Part shown: positions 27,201-41,000 of the stretch, piece after piece
Position numbering within the stretch: position 1 is the stretch's first letter
How the letters are laid out: each line of letters begins with the position of its first letter
From: Lanius collurio
Lineage: Eukaryota; Chordata; Aves; Passeriformes; Laniidae
Direction: 5' to 3'
Length of the DNA stretch: 64,000 bases
Assembly: GCA_020086605.1 (NCBI GenBank)
Contig: JACBWW010000015.1
Location: 20,643,085 to 20,707,084 of the forward strand
Translations under genes and position numbers: made by a program
Notes under the pieces: generated by a model
What the model was told of the DNA's origin: nothing
The model's database searches: none
The model's input: the letters and a program-made list of their open reading frames with translations, nothing else

Positions 27201-30200
27201 TTGTCAAAATGAGGAAAGAAAACATGCATTCATTTTCTTCATACCACACCTACCCATATTAATTTTTTTTGGTAGATAAAAATTCTGCAGCATTCATCTT
27301 TTCCCTGAGCATTTCATAATCTCTCAGGTGTGGGAGAGGAAGGGACCCTCTTTGCTGGTGTGTTGGACCCCACATTGAACTCTCTCAGAAGGGGGGGCTT
27401 GAGCAGCAAGATGCAGATCAGTGTCACTGATAGAAAACAGAGGGAGAGAATGCTGGAATAGAAGACAATTTTGCTATATACATCTTTAAAGAAAGGATTT
27501 ATAACACTGAGTGCAGCAAGAATTTGCCAATTATACACTGGAAAAGATGTAGGTGATGTGTACAGATGTAGAGACTAAGGCAGCCTCTGAGAAGCGAGGG
27601 TCTGCCCACATTCTTGATGTCTACTTGACTGAAGCAGTTCATATCATTATTGTCTAGTAACGTGTTAACTAATTATCTACCTTGCTGAAGGAATTAATGT
27701 AGCCCCAACTGCACCCTAAAAGAAAAAAAAAAAGACTTCTTGTTGCTATATTTAAAATTATTTTTGTGCTCAGTTTCCTGGTAAGACAACATGTTGAAAT
27801 ACTTTTTTTTTTGGTAAAGACTTTGGAGTGGTTTGATACATCTTACTTAAAATATTCAGTTTTTCCCATAATACTTTTCTATAGTCATGAAAATATTATT
27901 ATAGTTTTTGTACCATAAACACAAATAGGATCACACAAGTTCAGTAAGGTCTGGTACTGTCTCTTCTGTATATGTTCCTATGCAATGTTTTACTTTACTT
28001 CTTTGTGTTTTATTAATATCGAGATTATTTAATAATAAGTCTTCCTTTTTTTCTATCTTGTTTTTATCCAATACATCACTAACAGAAGTAGTAGAAAAAT
28101 AAACTTCCTGCCTCCTCTTAGATGGGAATATATTGTTTCCATTATACATTCATGCTCCTGTGTCAGAGTTTGGGGAAAGGAAGATCAGAATATATCAGAA
28201 ACATGTTTCAAAATTCCTCTATGAAATTGCACTTTATTGTATATCCTCTAATACACTTTTTTGTGCCTCAATTTCATTCACAGTAGACTTTTGTATAAAA
28301 TGTATTTGTATAAAATATTGTAAAAGTAGCTATCAGTAATGTAGTTGAACAAGTGTATAACATGTGGATAACAAATTCTTTCCTCATTGCAAAGACAAAT
28401 TCATGCTTCTGAGATAGTTTGTATTTTAAATATCCTATTTGCAAAAGTAATAATTCTCCAGACCTCTTCTAATGTAGTAGAATGCTCGGAGTGTGAAACA
28501 AGAAACACAGATTTTCATTTCAATTTACCCATTCCTCGTGTTCTCTGCGTTTTTTTTTTTGCCCTGTAGCGTTGGTTGACATTTCATAGAGAGTCAGCTA
28601 CCATAGGGCTGGAAATTACATAATTACAAGGATCACCCACTTTTCTGACTTTTTCCATTATATACCAATCGGAATGCAGACATACTTTTCATAGGTATTT
28701 AATTTCTAATGAGAAGTTTTTATTCTTCATTGACCTATGATTAAAGTGTGGCATTTTAATAAATAAATGGAAGATATTTTTGACATAATTCAGCTCAGAA
28801 GTTATGCTTGACAATCTATGCAAGTCTTTGACCTGTGTCATATGAGTCACAACATAATTTAGACTATATTTTATGATAAAAACTGTGTAGTACAGGAAAT
28901 GCTTAATGTTTTTGAACAGGTATAATATAGGAATAGAAAAAATATGGCATCAAGCAGCATGTCAAATTCTGTCTTTAAATTACTGAAACAGTAAGAGTCT
29001 TTTAAAAATAAAGTTAAGGAATAAAATAGACAATCAAAATATTTTTATAGTATTAAAACTTATATGTAGGCTTTGGAAAAGGTGGTTTGTTCTTGGGGTT
29101 TGTGGGTTTGTTTGTTTGGTTTGGGTTTCTAAAGTAAGGTCACAACAAGTTATAAGAGAAGAATACTGGTCATCTGTCAAACCATGGATGAATAATTTTC
29201 AAAACTTGTTCACTAGAAAATGTGTGTCCATTGTTGTATGGACCTAAGCAGATCTTGGGTTTAAGATGGTCTATATTTTTCTTTCTATATAGATTAACCA
29301 TGATCGTGACACACAGTTCCTTAAAAAAGGGATTCTGGTCCTTTTCTAATAGACTTCTTTGTTTAATGGAACCCTACATGCAGTGATTTCTGATGCTGTC
29401 TAGGGAAAACAGTCACTTAATTTTCATCACAGCAGTGCCTGGGAGCCCTGATCAAGGCTCTTTTGTGCAAGTTGCTATACAAATACACGAGGTAAAGATC
29501 ACTGAGAAGACAAGAGTTACATGCCTGGGCCTGGGTGTAGATCAGAGAGTAAACGGGAAAACAAATTCACAGTGAAATTCCAGACTAATACTGATAAATT
29601 GACAATTATAAAAGGATGATTCCCTATCTAGTCATCCTTGTGTCATCACCTTCTACTTTTATGGTTAAAATTAAATTAATCATGAAACTTCTACCCTTCA
29701 TTAACTACTCACTGTAAGAAAAAATACAAATTTCGCATTAAAGGTAGAAACAGTTGCTTGGTAACATGAAGTGGTTTGCAGTTAAGCTAAGAAATATAGT
29801 ATTTGAATTAGAAAAGGATGGTATGACTCAATCTATCCAACTGTAATCATAAACATATTTAATATTTCTCAGAAGTTGAAAGGCATCTGAGTACATGCAA
29901 TAAATGAAATCTGAAGAGGAAAAGGACCTGTGAAAAGGGCTGTTGTTTAGCTACCAGGTAAGGTGAAGTTATATTTTTTCTAACCTCACTGACATACTCT
30001 TTGCAGCTCTGGCATAGTGTAACTACACCTTTGCTTGTGGGTTAAGTAAGCAGATGATTTGTGATTCCAATAGACATAATTGCTCTTTAGTGTGCATTCG
30101 CACATAAATTTATTTGTATATGTTCACCAGTGCTTGGTCTTGAAAGTCATGTTTGCCTTGGCACTCTTCTCCTTTCCCAGCTTATATGTTCTCTCTGCAG

Positions 30201-33200
30201 GACATTCCACCATCCCATGTATCCGTGGACTTAGTTTCTTGCTCTCTTTTTGCACAAGTGCTGTTTAAGACAGACTGACAGTCATGACAGTCACTGTAAC
30301 AGCTCCTTAATTTAGGACATTTAAGAGGGAAAACTTCTGTAACCTGCTAAGAGAAGCAGAATGTTTGAGTTTACTTAAGGGAAAGAAATTAATTTGTTTA
30401 CATGATGCAGCAAAAAGCATCTAAGGGATGAATTGCAGGGTTTCAATGTTTCAATGTCAAAACTGTTTCAGTGATCAATGGGGCGGTCCATTTCATGTCC
30501 TTGGTAGTGCTAGATGTGGGACAGGACAAGGGTTTTGTGTCTTCCAAGGTTTTCTTATCTTACAATGGATAAATGTTATTTTTTCAGATACTCAAAGGTT
30601 TTCTGTTGATGGAAAAGAACATAATCAGAAAAACACAAATTTTTGTTTACTTTGAAGAATGCTGGACAGGATATAGTGAGTAGCTTTTGAACTCAAATCA
30701 ATCCTGTAGTGCTGCTGACATCAGCAAAGCTATCATTTACTCTCTCTGGATGCCTGATGTTTGTGTTTTAGAGTTTTTGAACATAGCAAAAAACCTGGTT
30801 TCCTTCTGATTTTATTTTTCAATCTGAGTGCTCCTCTGCTTGCCATTGAAAAAAAAATATTTACAGAATACATGCAGATTTCAACAAATTTTAATCACAA
30901 TTTGTAACCATTTTATCTTTTATTAGAAATAGCTATCATCAGTTTTTATGAAAATTTAAATTAAGTAGTTCCTTCGTCTAAGATACACAGTGATTTGCCT
31001 TGGTGTTTTTGTGTTAATTACCAGCCTAGTGAAGTTCATCAAGATGTTCTGATTGATTCCTCTGCATTGATTGGTCAGCATCACTGTCTTGGAGGGAATG
31101 TAATGTTGTAGTATAAACCAAAACTAGTCATCTTTCATTCTCTGTTTTCACGTGTTCCAGATACTATAGAGAATTATTGAAGTGATAGCTGTCGTAATTG
31201 CAATACAGAATTAAATATCCCTAGAATATGACAGCAAAGCCAAACTGTTTGTATTATTATTGTGGCATTGCTAGCCATTGCTCAGTTTTAAGTGTGGGAG
31301 GCTGCTTATTCAAAACTCTGTGCTAGAATTTAATATACTCTAAAAGCTTCATTGGTGCACTGAGTCTTTGTAAGAACTGTTGGAAGAAAAAGAATTGAAG
31401 CCTTAGAGACATCTTGTGGAAGCAAGTTCTGAGGCTGAAGAATACAAATGAAATTTATCTATATAGAGAGAGTTCAGTATAAGTCTAAATTTTTATTACT
31501 TGTGAATATCATGGAAGTGACATTGCTCATGATTAAGGTGTAGAAGAACATAAAGGATGAAGCAGAATTCAAGTTCCTCCTTGAAATATGGTTAATAATT
31601 TCCTAATCTTTCCCCTTGTAATCTTAAAAGTCAATAATCTGAGGCAGAGGAACATATGAAGCCCTACTTTTCTGTAAGTTTTACAGTGGCTTTCTTACAA
31701 GAAGATGATACTATTTGATAAAGTAAGTAAATAAAGTAGAAGTATCTATTTTTTTAAAAGAAGGAATGAGGGGCAGTTCCTCTTGGAAATTTGGTATTTA
31801 TTTTTGTTGACCTGAGGGAAGAACATATTTAGCCTAATTATGCACCATAGAAACCATTAATGCTCTTTCTTCAAGTCAGAGGGCTCTTAAACTTTTACAG
31901 CAGCATTCAAAACATTTAGGGACCTAACCAGTAACAGTAATTCAATCACTTTACATCTGTTTGTGTTTTGAGAACCAAGAGTGCTTTCCTTTTATTTAAG
32001 TGGGAGGAAATAAAAGCCTCTGTGAGTTTTCCCTCCTTTAAGGGATGTATAGTACTGAGTAAGTTTACAGGAGGTCGGAAGTTTGCTTTAGTGAAAGTCC
32101 CATATTTAGAATTTCCCCTTGATTTGATAGTGTACACAAGATTTTTATCCTGTTGTAGGAAGTGTATGTGTTTGTGTAGTGTCCTTAACTAATTTGTGTT
32201 TATGCGTCACCTTTGAAAGAAGATATATTTATAGGTGTTTAGATTTATAGGTGTTTATATTTTTTAAAAAAAAACCCCAAACACAAATACCCCCTAAAAA
32301 ATAGCAAAACCATATTGCATAAACTCTTTTCCCATTATTAACTATTTTACATAATATTTGTAAATAATACAATTGAATTTGCTTGACAAGCCTGATCTTA
32401 ATTATTCTGGTGATGCTTACCATTGGGATAACCTTTAGTACCAGCTTATAAGAATACTTCTGCAGAGCAATAATTTTTTTCTAAATGCATGCAATTTGAT
32501 TAAATAGTAAGGCAGAGTAAATCTGATTCTAGTGCATTATTGTTCATCCCATTGGAACCATAACTATGTGGTTTATCTCAGTAGTGTGCTATAGTTCTGC
32601 TTCAGGCTGAATCAGAATAGGAAAGAAACCTGCTCTGAAATATTATTTTCTGTAGCAATTGGGTGAAAGGTTTCAGTTCAAGTTTGAATTCCTGCACAAT
32701 GGCATTACAAAGCTGTTATCTGCAGCTATCAGGAAGCATATTTTGAAAACTTTTGAAAACAACAGATAAACTCCTTGAACTTGTGACATTTTAGATTTTG
32801 TACTACTGCAAAATTACGTTGCTTCAGTCAAGGGCTGTGATTTTTTTTTTTCTTTCTTTTTATGGAAATTATGTAATCATGCTATTATGGACCATTGGCT
32901 TTGGCTTCAAATTAGTTTCAATAATGATTATAACAATGTAACTGATGATATTGCTCTGTATCCAGACTTTAAAAATGAGTAAGTGGGGGAGTTGCTTAGA
33001 GTCAGGAAAAGAATACAACTGGCAGATGATACAAACCACCTGAGAGTCCACATGCTGTGCAAGTATAATGTGATTTACTGTTACATGGATATGCTGTGAG
33101 GGTTGTAATTAATGTATGGTGAGTGGTGCTGCTTGGTGTTATTCATGAAATTGAAACTACAATGAACTTTTGTTAATACCTGCACTTTCGTGTGCCTTGT

Positions 33201-33204
33201 AAGA
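24261..33204. other. Long AT-rich non-coding stretch
   Basis: I see no gene, RNA or recognisable transposon copy in about 9 kb. Open frames are short (at most 91 codons) and unconvincing. The strong acceptor-like site near 30200 is followed by 25 open codons but no donor. A small TAA microsatellite is listed separately. Confidence 0.5.
26188..26206 (+). repeat. (TAA)6 microsatellite
   Basis: Six consecutive taa units form a short simple repeat that may be length-polymorphic. Confidence 0.9.
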
Positions 33205-33320
33205 ATAGCTGTGCTGGGTTAGGCCAAAGGTTTGTAGCTTCTCCAGCAGTGGTTAAAAGCAGGTAATCTAAGGAAGCATGCAAAATTGGGACAAGTAAAG
33301 AGCAATACTTATATGAATCT
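33205..33320 (+). repeat. Old CR1/SINE-like interspersed repeat remnant
   Basis: The wording agaatagctgtgctgggtta, then ggccaaaggt, ccagcagtgg, aaaagcaggt and gggacaagtaaagagcaata follows, with decay, the order of an old interspersed repeat shared by birds, turtles and crocodilians. That element is recognised by its 'tactgggtcagaccaaaggt' consensus. Divergence is much higher than in the CR1 copies elsewhere in this window, so insertion is old. Identification is from remembered consensus wording, not a search. Confidence 0.55.
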
Positions 33321-36012
33321 CTCAATCTCTCTAATAATTTACATCTCAAGGAGATTCAACACCTATTTCTGTGTATTTTCTGTGAGTAAGGGTTTTCTCC
33401 TACATTAGGCTCCTTGCTTAGGAACCTGTGTGAACTTCCTGCAGCTACAACGATCTGGCAGAACACAGTTCTGCTTCATTATGATATCAACAATTCCCTT
33501 CTTTAATAGCTTTGAAATTCCTTAGCTCCTGTTGCTGCTCCTTAGTCTCTTTATTGGAAGAAGCAATAAGCATCTGCTCCTTACCCAATTTCTGCATGCC
33601 TCTCATGATTTTATAGAGCTCTACTATAGCAGTGCCACCAGTCAATTATTCTTTTTCCTTCTTCCTTTCCATCCTTCCTTATCCTTCTTTTTTTCAGAAG
33701 AGTCCTACAATGTTTAAGTGATGATTGTTACACAACTTTGTAACACCCCTGCTGCCTCTCTCTGAAATTCTTACAGTTTTGTATGTCAACAGTACTGAAA
33801 AATAGTGGGAAATAAAACAGTCCAGAATTTCTCCATCTGCAGAGTGTAATAATAAATTTTATCTAGTGTTTTAGGCCATGTATTACTGCTGTTGGCAAAT
33901 TGTGCTTGGGAATTTTTCTGGACCTCTCTCTTGACAGCACTAACCAGTTTCAGCATTAGCTTCAGACAATTGTGTGCAATTTTCAGAGTTAAGATCACCA
34001 TAGCAAGACTTTCATAGATCTGCAACTGCAAAAGCAGAAGGACTGCTTTGTAATTTTGTGCTCTTTCCATGTGTGTGATTGGGACCTGGAACTGTTGCTG
34101 TTGGGGATGTGATAAGGAAACCTTTATACAAAATTCACTTGGTTTCTAATCCAGAAGATAACAATACAAAAGAGAAACAGTGTCATCAGGATTCTGGAGA
34201 AATGTTTACAGAGTACGCTTGGGGGGCTTTATTTGTTTTTTTTTTTGGTTTTGGGATGCATAATTATCACATTTTTCCACTATCTTATTGTGAAAAAAGC
34301 ACTGCCTGTAACAAGTGCTGGAGGATTACACCATTGAAATGATACTGTAACTTATAAATGGGACAAAATCAACCATGAGTATTATACGGAAATAATAATT
34401 TGTTGTTTTCTGTAATTAAATTAGTATCATAACTATAACTGGTTCTGCATCATCTCCTAAGAAAACAGTAGAGTTATTAGAAAACAATAAAAGCCTTGTC
34501 ACTTTGACCAATAATTTAACACATTAAACTATTTATGTTTTAAACTATTTATGTTTTAAACTATCTTGGTAGGACATCCCATCCTTCAGGTATTTTTTTT
34601 TTCTTAAGTAACCTCCAGTGACTAGTTATTTAGACAACATCCCTAGTCAAAATGAAAAGCATTCCTTTGGAAAATAGGTAGCTCCCCCTGGATTTGTAGT
34701 GGGGTGGTTATGCAATAAAATAATAAATATGCTGTCTTTATCATTAATTATTGAACATTGTTTTTTCTCTACTGTTGTAATAAATCTTTGCATATACAGT
34801 TCTAAAAGCCATAAATCTGCTGCATATAAAATTAGCAGATACTATAATACTACTTACTATAGTATAGTCTTTGACTTTTTGATTTGTATTTTTGTAGCTT
34901 TGTAGAACTGCTGCAATGATCCACTGGTTTATTTTACCTGGTCTTGTGATTGCACAGTACCAAACATAAGCATTATTAAGAATCCTTGTATGAAAGTTTT
35001 GAAAAAAATAATAAAGAAAAAATTAATACAGACTGTTAATAATTCTGAACATTTTTTGGCAGTGTTAGAAGGTTATATCCAGTCCATCAATGCTAACACT
35101 TACTCATGTGTACTGGTTTCCCTGATAATCTCGTAAAAAGATTAAAATCTCATTACATTTCATAATAATCTCATTAAAAGCTTTTGAAAGACCCAGATAA
35201 GTGTCCGCTAGTTCTCCTAAGTCCATGATTTGTTTGGCATCCTCAAAATATTCAAGTGGTAAAACCAGCACATGATACAATTAAAGAACTCGTGTAACTT
35301 TGTGCCTTGTTCAACCTCTATCTCTGTGAATTTTTAAATTATTTTAATTGTACTGACCCAGTACACCTAATGCTGAAGTAGCAACATTTACACTCTCTTA
35401 TTCTCATGTGACTTTTAATGCTGTAAAAATACTCAAAACAAGAAAGCATGAAAGAAAGAGATCCATCTGTTTCTCTGGTAAAGCTAGAGACTAGAAGCAA
35501 AATCTTTATTTTTCCAATAATTTTTGCACTTGCACACTAATTAGACATGCTGCTCTATAGTAGCATTTCCTATGCATTAAAGTGAGGGCAGCAAAATAAG
35601 CAAATGAAAAAAAGCTTGAAAGAAAACATTTAGCTATCAGTAAAGCTATACTTTAGTACTTTATTTGACTGAATGTATAGCACAAATATTCCGTGTTTTG
35701 TATGTTCTTAAAGGGTCTAAGAGCATGCAGAGGTAAACAGGCATATGAAAGAACATTAGGGAATATAGTAAGAGTGGAAGGAGATATCTGACTCTTGCCC
35801 AGGTCCATAGGAAAGTTCCTATGGATTTCAAAAGGAGTAATGTATTACCGTTTCCATACATCCATCATTCCTTCCAAAGGCAGTCAAACCTAGTCCTTGA
35901 CTCTTCCATCCAACTTGACTTCCCCATCTGACTTCAGAGACTTTCTACCAAGTCAGCAGAGATGTAGAAGTACCTAAGAGGCCAATCTATCCCATATGTG
36001 CATTTATTTCAG
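33321..36012. other. AT-rich non-coding stretch
   Basis: No gene is recognised. Open frames at 33786-34070 (-) and 34079-34342 (+) lack motifs and splice context. A small tandem repeat at 34524 is listed separately. Confidence 0.5.
34524..34564 (+). repeat. 16-bp tandem repeat, about 2.6 copies
   Basis: The unit ttaaactatttatgtt is repeated without change, ending in a partial unit. It is a small, recent slippage-type repeat. Confidence 0.85.
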
Positions 36013-36114
36013 CTGGCATGAGACATCCTTTGCAGTGGCACAACTGTCTCTACTGACTGCAGAACCAGATGACTGGTTTGGACCAGACATCCAATTTGTA
36101 ACTGCACAAGAAAG
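36013..36114 (+). CDS. Possible cassette exon, 102 nt (weak)
   Basis: A good acceptor (pyrimidines then tttcag) is followed by a frame open for the whole segment when the previous exon supplies two bases. The peptide runs W-H-E-T-S-F-A-V-A-Q and onward to F-G-P-D-I-Q-F-V-T. The donor would be gttaga, which is weak. Length is a multiple of three. The stretch just after it (ggttagattagataatt) faintly resembles CR1-type 3' wording, so an unrecognised old repeat is a real alternative. No family is recognised. Confidence 0.15.
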
Positions 36115-38051
36115 GTTAGATTAGATAATTACACTCCATGTTCCTGAGTAATTTCAGTGGAATGTTATTTTTAGTATAAAAATTGTAATCTACTCCTATC
36201 TCCTTAGACTGTGGGACCTCCAATATTATTAAAATTAACAAATGCATATACATTTATTGCACTTGTGTATGCAATATACACACCCACCCACCTAAATATT
36301 GGGATTGAAAAAATTAAATGCCTAAAGAGTAGTGTATTTCTATGGAATGTGTGGAGAGCCTGAATGTGGATAAAGCTCAGGTCACTTCAATAGAGATTTC
36401 CCTGTGTGCGAATTTAATATCTAAACCTAAGTTCTTTACATCTGTAATCACTGCCCTTTTTAAAATGTGAAAGTTGAAAAACCAGTACATGTGTCCTTAT
36501 GGAGGTAACTTGTGACCAAAAGAGTCAGCAGTTTTTAAATTGCTATCATTGATGGAAGTGCAAATGTAAAGATTCATTGTAAGCTTGAGTGAGCAGGTTG
36601 GACATGAGAAATGTCATATCAGATTTGAGGGTGCCCTCAGTGTACTTTTTATCTATACACTGGCCTAGGTAGTCCAAAGACCAGGAATTTCCTTCAGAAG
36701 ATAAAACTCTTATTTTTAGGGTAACTGCCTCGTTTTCATGTAGTTTAATCTAGTGGATTTGATCTGTATTGTTAAAATACAGCCTATTCTGCTATGATTA
36801 CAGCTGAAGTTTGCAAGCATCTGGGAACTATTGCAACAGTATGTTTTAGGTAAAGACCTTCAATGGATTTCAAAAAGAAAAGGATCTGCTTAAAAATCCA
36901 TTTTTACAAAATATGGCTCTATGAAATAATTTCCCAGTTAAAATGGAACAGCATAAAAGTGTACTGCTTGTTCACATTTTACATTGGATATTTGACTCTT
37001 GTCAGATCCAAACGTCTTCTGGGGTATGAACAGTGACCCTCTGTTCTTCCAGAAATGTTTGTTTTAATTGGGTTATAGATCCCCATCCTGATGCAAAATT
37101 AACTGCTTCAAGCCCAGGCTGCTTCCCATGTGATGTAGTGGTTACATACCCTATATTGAAAATTGGAAATTTAAATGATCCCTGAAGGGACTAAAATATA
37201 TACCAGTGCAACTACAAGACTTAATTAAAATACGCCTTCAACCACTCATAAACACAATTAGATTAGATTTAGACAGATGGGACAAATTATTATTATCATT
37301 ATGGGGGGAAAAAACACTATAATGACAATGAACATTCTCCCTCATCTCATCTCCATTTGTAAACCTCATAGAAATCCCCAAGCTAAACTTCATTGTAATA
37401 AATAACTTGTCAGTAAAATTTTATGGGAGTGCAAAAGCACAACAAAAGATACATTGTTTTTAAAAAAATCACAAATATAGGAGGAGTAAATTTTTCAAGA
37501 CTTTTCAAAATTTATCATATCACTCACATTGCAATAATTGCTGCAAAGGCATCTCCAAATTACAGGAAATCTTAGCAATGGCCTTTTAAAAAAAAAAATA
37601 CAGGTGGAGGTATTGCCTCCTTTCTCATCAAAGAAAAAAGGATTAAGACCCAGATTTGTCTGTCAGCTGATTGTGACTCTGTTCAGTGTTTTCAGCCCAA
37701 GGTAGATCTGGTTGTTGTTTTGCTTCAGTATGATTTGGACTGTGATGCCATCTGAGAATGGAAGGCTTTCATGATTCTGCTTCATTTTAGATACAGACAA
37801 AGTGAAATGACACAGTCCTGAAAATGTGTTTACAGTCTTTGAGAGAGAACAGGTATGAATACCTTTTAACATGTAATAATTCCATGAATATAATGAAATT
37901 TAAAAGAATGTGGAGAACCTCTGTTTTGCCACAGTAATTTTTGGCCATCTTAATTATGAGGGTCATTAGCAACAAGAGTTGTCTTGCTACTATGAATTAC
38001 CACAAGAGCTTAAGATTGCAAATATTTACAAAACTATTGTGGAAGTGTTAA
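36115..38051. other. AT-rich non-coding stretch, nothing recognised
   Basis: No convincing exon or repeat is seen. Frames at 37663-37975 on minus overlap each other in different registers and appear to be chance. Confidence 0.5.
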
Positions 38052-38097
38052 TTACATATATACATACATATATATATACACATATATATCTACATAG
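38052..38097 (+). repeat. (TA/TACA)n simple repeat
   Basis: Alternating ta, tata, taca and caca units form a low-complexity microsatellite. Confidence 0.85.
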
Positions 38098-41000
38098 CTG
38101 GCAAGATTAGTTTTAAGATGCTTTATCTCTTCCTTGGAGCCATTCAGTACTTGACTGTGAATTTAGTATTGAAACAAAGAAACCTGTATGTGGCTGGAGG
38201 CCAGAGGTAGTTGCTTGCTCTCCTTTAGTCATTAATTGTAGTCAAGGTGCCTTTTTGGAAGAAGGGATGACAGATTGGTAATGTCCTCACTATCAGATCC
38301 ACTGTCATGGGATGCACTTGTCAGGGGACAGCAGGAGACAGTGCAGGGGGATCCAGGTGGAGCTTTTCCAGCACTGTAGCAAGATGAATGCACCTATTGT
38401 CACTGCTCCCCTGCTTTTCTGTAGCCATTAGTATGACAGTGCTGTAAATGATTACCTGACATAAGACCTGTCTTGAAATTTTTCTCTTTCTTGAAGCTGT
38501 CCTTTGAGCTTTTCAACAGTGTATGGTTGTCTACTGTTTCAATCCATTGGTCTTTCTAGTTCAAGCTCTGTTATCCTTGTAGTGGCAGAAAATTTTATGT
38601 ACTTGTAAGAGGAGAAGGTAATATTTAGGTTTGATAGCTGTGTTAATGGCTGTGCATGGCAATGCTCTGTTACGTAATAGTAGTGCAGGTCACAAGATAT
38701 TTATCAGGGTGAGGAGAATTGTCAATATAATTTAACACATCAATTTACTGTAGCAACATATTTTGCATGCTAAAGCTCTTTAGTTTATTTATATGTTTCC
38801 CTCTGGATGCACTATTCAAAATGAAAAAAGCAAGAGTTCAGTAGTTCTGCTTGAGATGATGCTCCATATCATAGATCATTGCCATGCATTGCACAAATTA
38901 AGTGCACTGGAATTGAGAGCAATCCACAACAGAATGGCCAGATTATGGAAACCTCACTGTGCTTCCATTCTAATAACTGCTTGAAAAATACTGAATCTTT
39001 CAGAAGCTATTGGGAAATATCTCTAAATTTAATTGTATTTTTAGGCTTTGCTTTATATCAGCTCATCATCTCATCAATACAGCACATTTTTGAAATACAC
39101 CAAGGGAAATATTGTAAATTATTTGGTAGTGGCCACAAAATGCTGCTGTATTTCCAACAGAAACTGTCCTCTTCACTCAATAAAGTATTCTCCTACCTTG
39201 GCAGGTGTTACTGGCAGTTACAAGTATTTATGAAAATGTATTTTTGTTTTGATTTGAGAAATATAATATTTACTATTATTTTTAGTGTGATAGTGCTTGG
39301 TTTTTTAAGTCAAGCTGGAAAAGAAATGCTTCCTTAGCTCACTAGCTTATTGTTAGCCATGTCTATTTTGGGGAAAGGTGACCACTTAACCCATGCAGAG
39401 ACTTGTTCACAAGCTTATACTCAACAAATTTATTTCTAAATGTGTAAGAAATTTTCTATATTAATATTCCTGGGACTTGCTCTAGCATTTACAGATGAGG
39501 TAGTGTGGATTTAGCTCCAGGAGTTTTGTTACTAGTTTAAACCAGACTAACTAAAGGAAATCCTACATCAAAGTAGAAGGCGACCTTTTTAGTGGATGTA
39601 GGTGGAGGAATCTGTGGACTCTCATCTTTTGAACCTGTATTTCTGATTTTACAAAAATGTTCATATACTAAAATTACTCAAGGTTTTTCAACTATTTTTA
39701 CTATCTCTTAAAGAATAGGAGAGAAAAGTATCTTGAAGAAACAGAAAATGACTATCACAAAAAACTATATTAGCTGATGTGAGAAACTGGGTGATGTAAT
39801 GTGTAGATGAAATTTTACCACATAGCTAATAATGCTATTATAATTTCCTATGTTCAGAAATAACTACAATCAAAGAGATGTTAGGTTGCTTTGTGGTTTT
39901 GGGGGATTTTTTTTTTTTTTATTTTTATTCTCACAAGCATGATAGTTGATTAAATTTTCAGAGCTAGACAAAGTTTATAATTGTGTGCTTAATGAAATTC
40001 CTAATATTGCTAATGATACTTTCTTTTTATATTTTTCTAAGGAGCTGTATGAACTCTGGTCATAGATAGCTTTGATTTATGACAGCAGTCATATTTATAG
40101 TGCTTGTTAGTCATTCAGAATTGTTTTCTTGGGAAAATTGTTAATGTCAAACTAATATAATTTTATTGATGTAATTATTTCTTTCATTATAGCAGTGCCT
40201 GCAAGCATATCTATAGTTAGTTATATTAGCATTCTGTTCTAAAACCCCTATTTCAAGATATATAAATTAGCATTTGAAACTGGCTCCAAGCTAAATCTTC
40301 ATATATAAAGCAGAAGGAATGTATACAGTTTGGAGAAGTTTCAGAAGACCTAATATAGCTGCCTTTTTTTTTCTTTTTTGTTTTTTTTTTATTGCCCCCT
40401 CCCCCTCCATTATTTCTGAAAGAGGAGGAGAGAGCCTGGAAGAAAAGTGCCAACAAAATGTGCTTGGATGTATGGAGATGAGAAAATGATTTCCTGCTTT
40501 AAAAGGAGGAAATATTGTCTTAATGTACATTCTTAAGTTGTACATTTCATGGTGGTTTTTCAAAAAAATCATGGTGGGCTCAGGATTGTGGAATTCAGGT
40601 TTCCTGCACGAACTGCCATCTAAAAAACTGAATCTGAAGGCATGAAGGTATATTGGCATTTAAAAAGTTCAGTGTCTGGGCAGACATTGTTAATGAAAAG
40701 TATAGGAATAAATGCATGTGAAAAAAGAACAGCACAAAAACTGTAATGTGATGCCACATTTGAAAGAAATAATCTATTCTGAGTTTTGTATGATAAAGAA
40801 AAGAGTAAATACCCAATTCTGTCATTTTTTGCAAATTCTTTTAGTTAAATCCTGTAACAGAAGCACATTACATACTAGGGGATATTAATTAAGGAAACAG
40901 TGAGTGAATTCACATATTTTACATATATGTGTGAGTTTGTGAAATCATATGTGCTATTTTTGAAATCAGATTCACACTTGATAATGTCTTTTGCATCAAT

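Noticed and set aside
30130..30270. Strong acceptor (ttctctctgcag) followed by 25 open codons
   Set aside because: No donor, and the frame stops quickly. A terminal exon with no upstream partner cannot be supported.
38879..39337. 152-codon + frame
   Set aside because: It overlaps two other + frames in different registers and has no domain or splice context.
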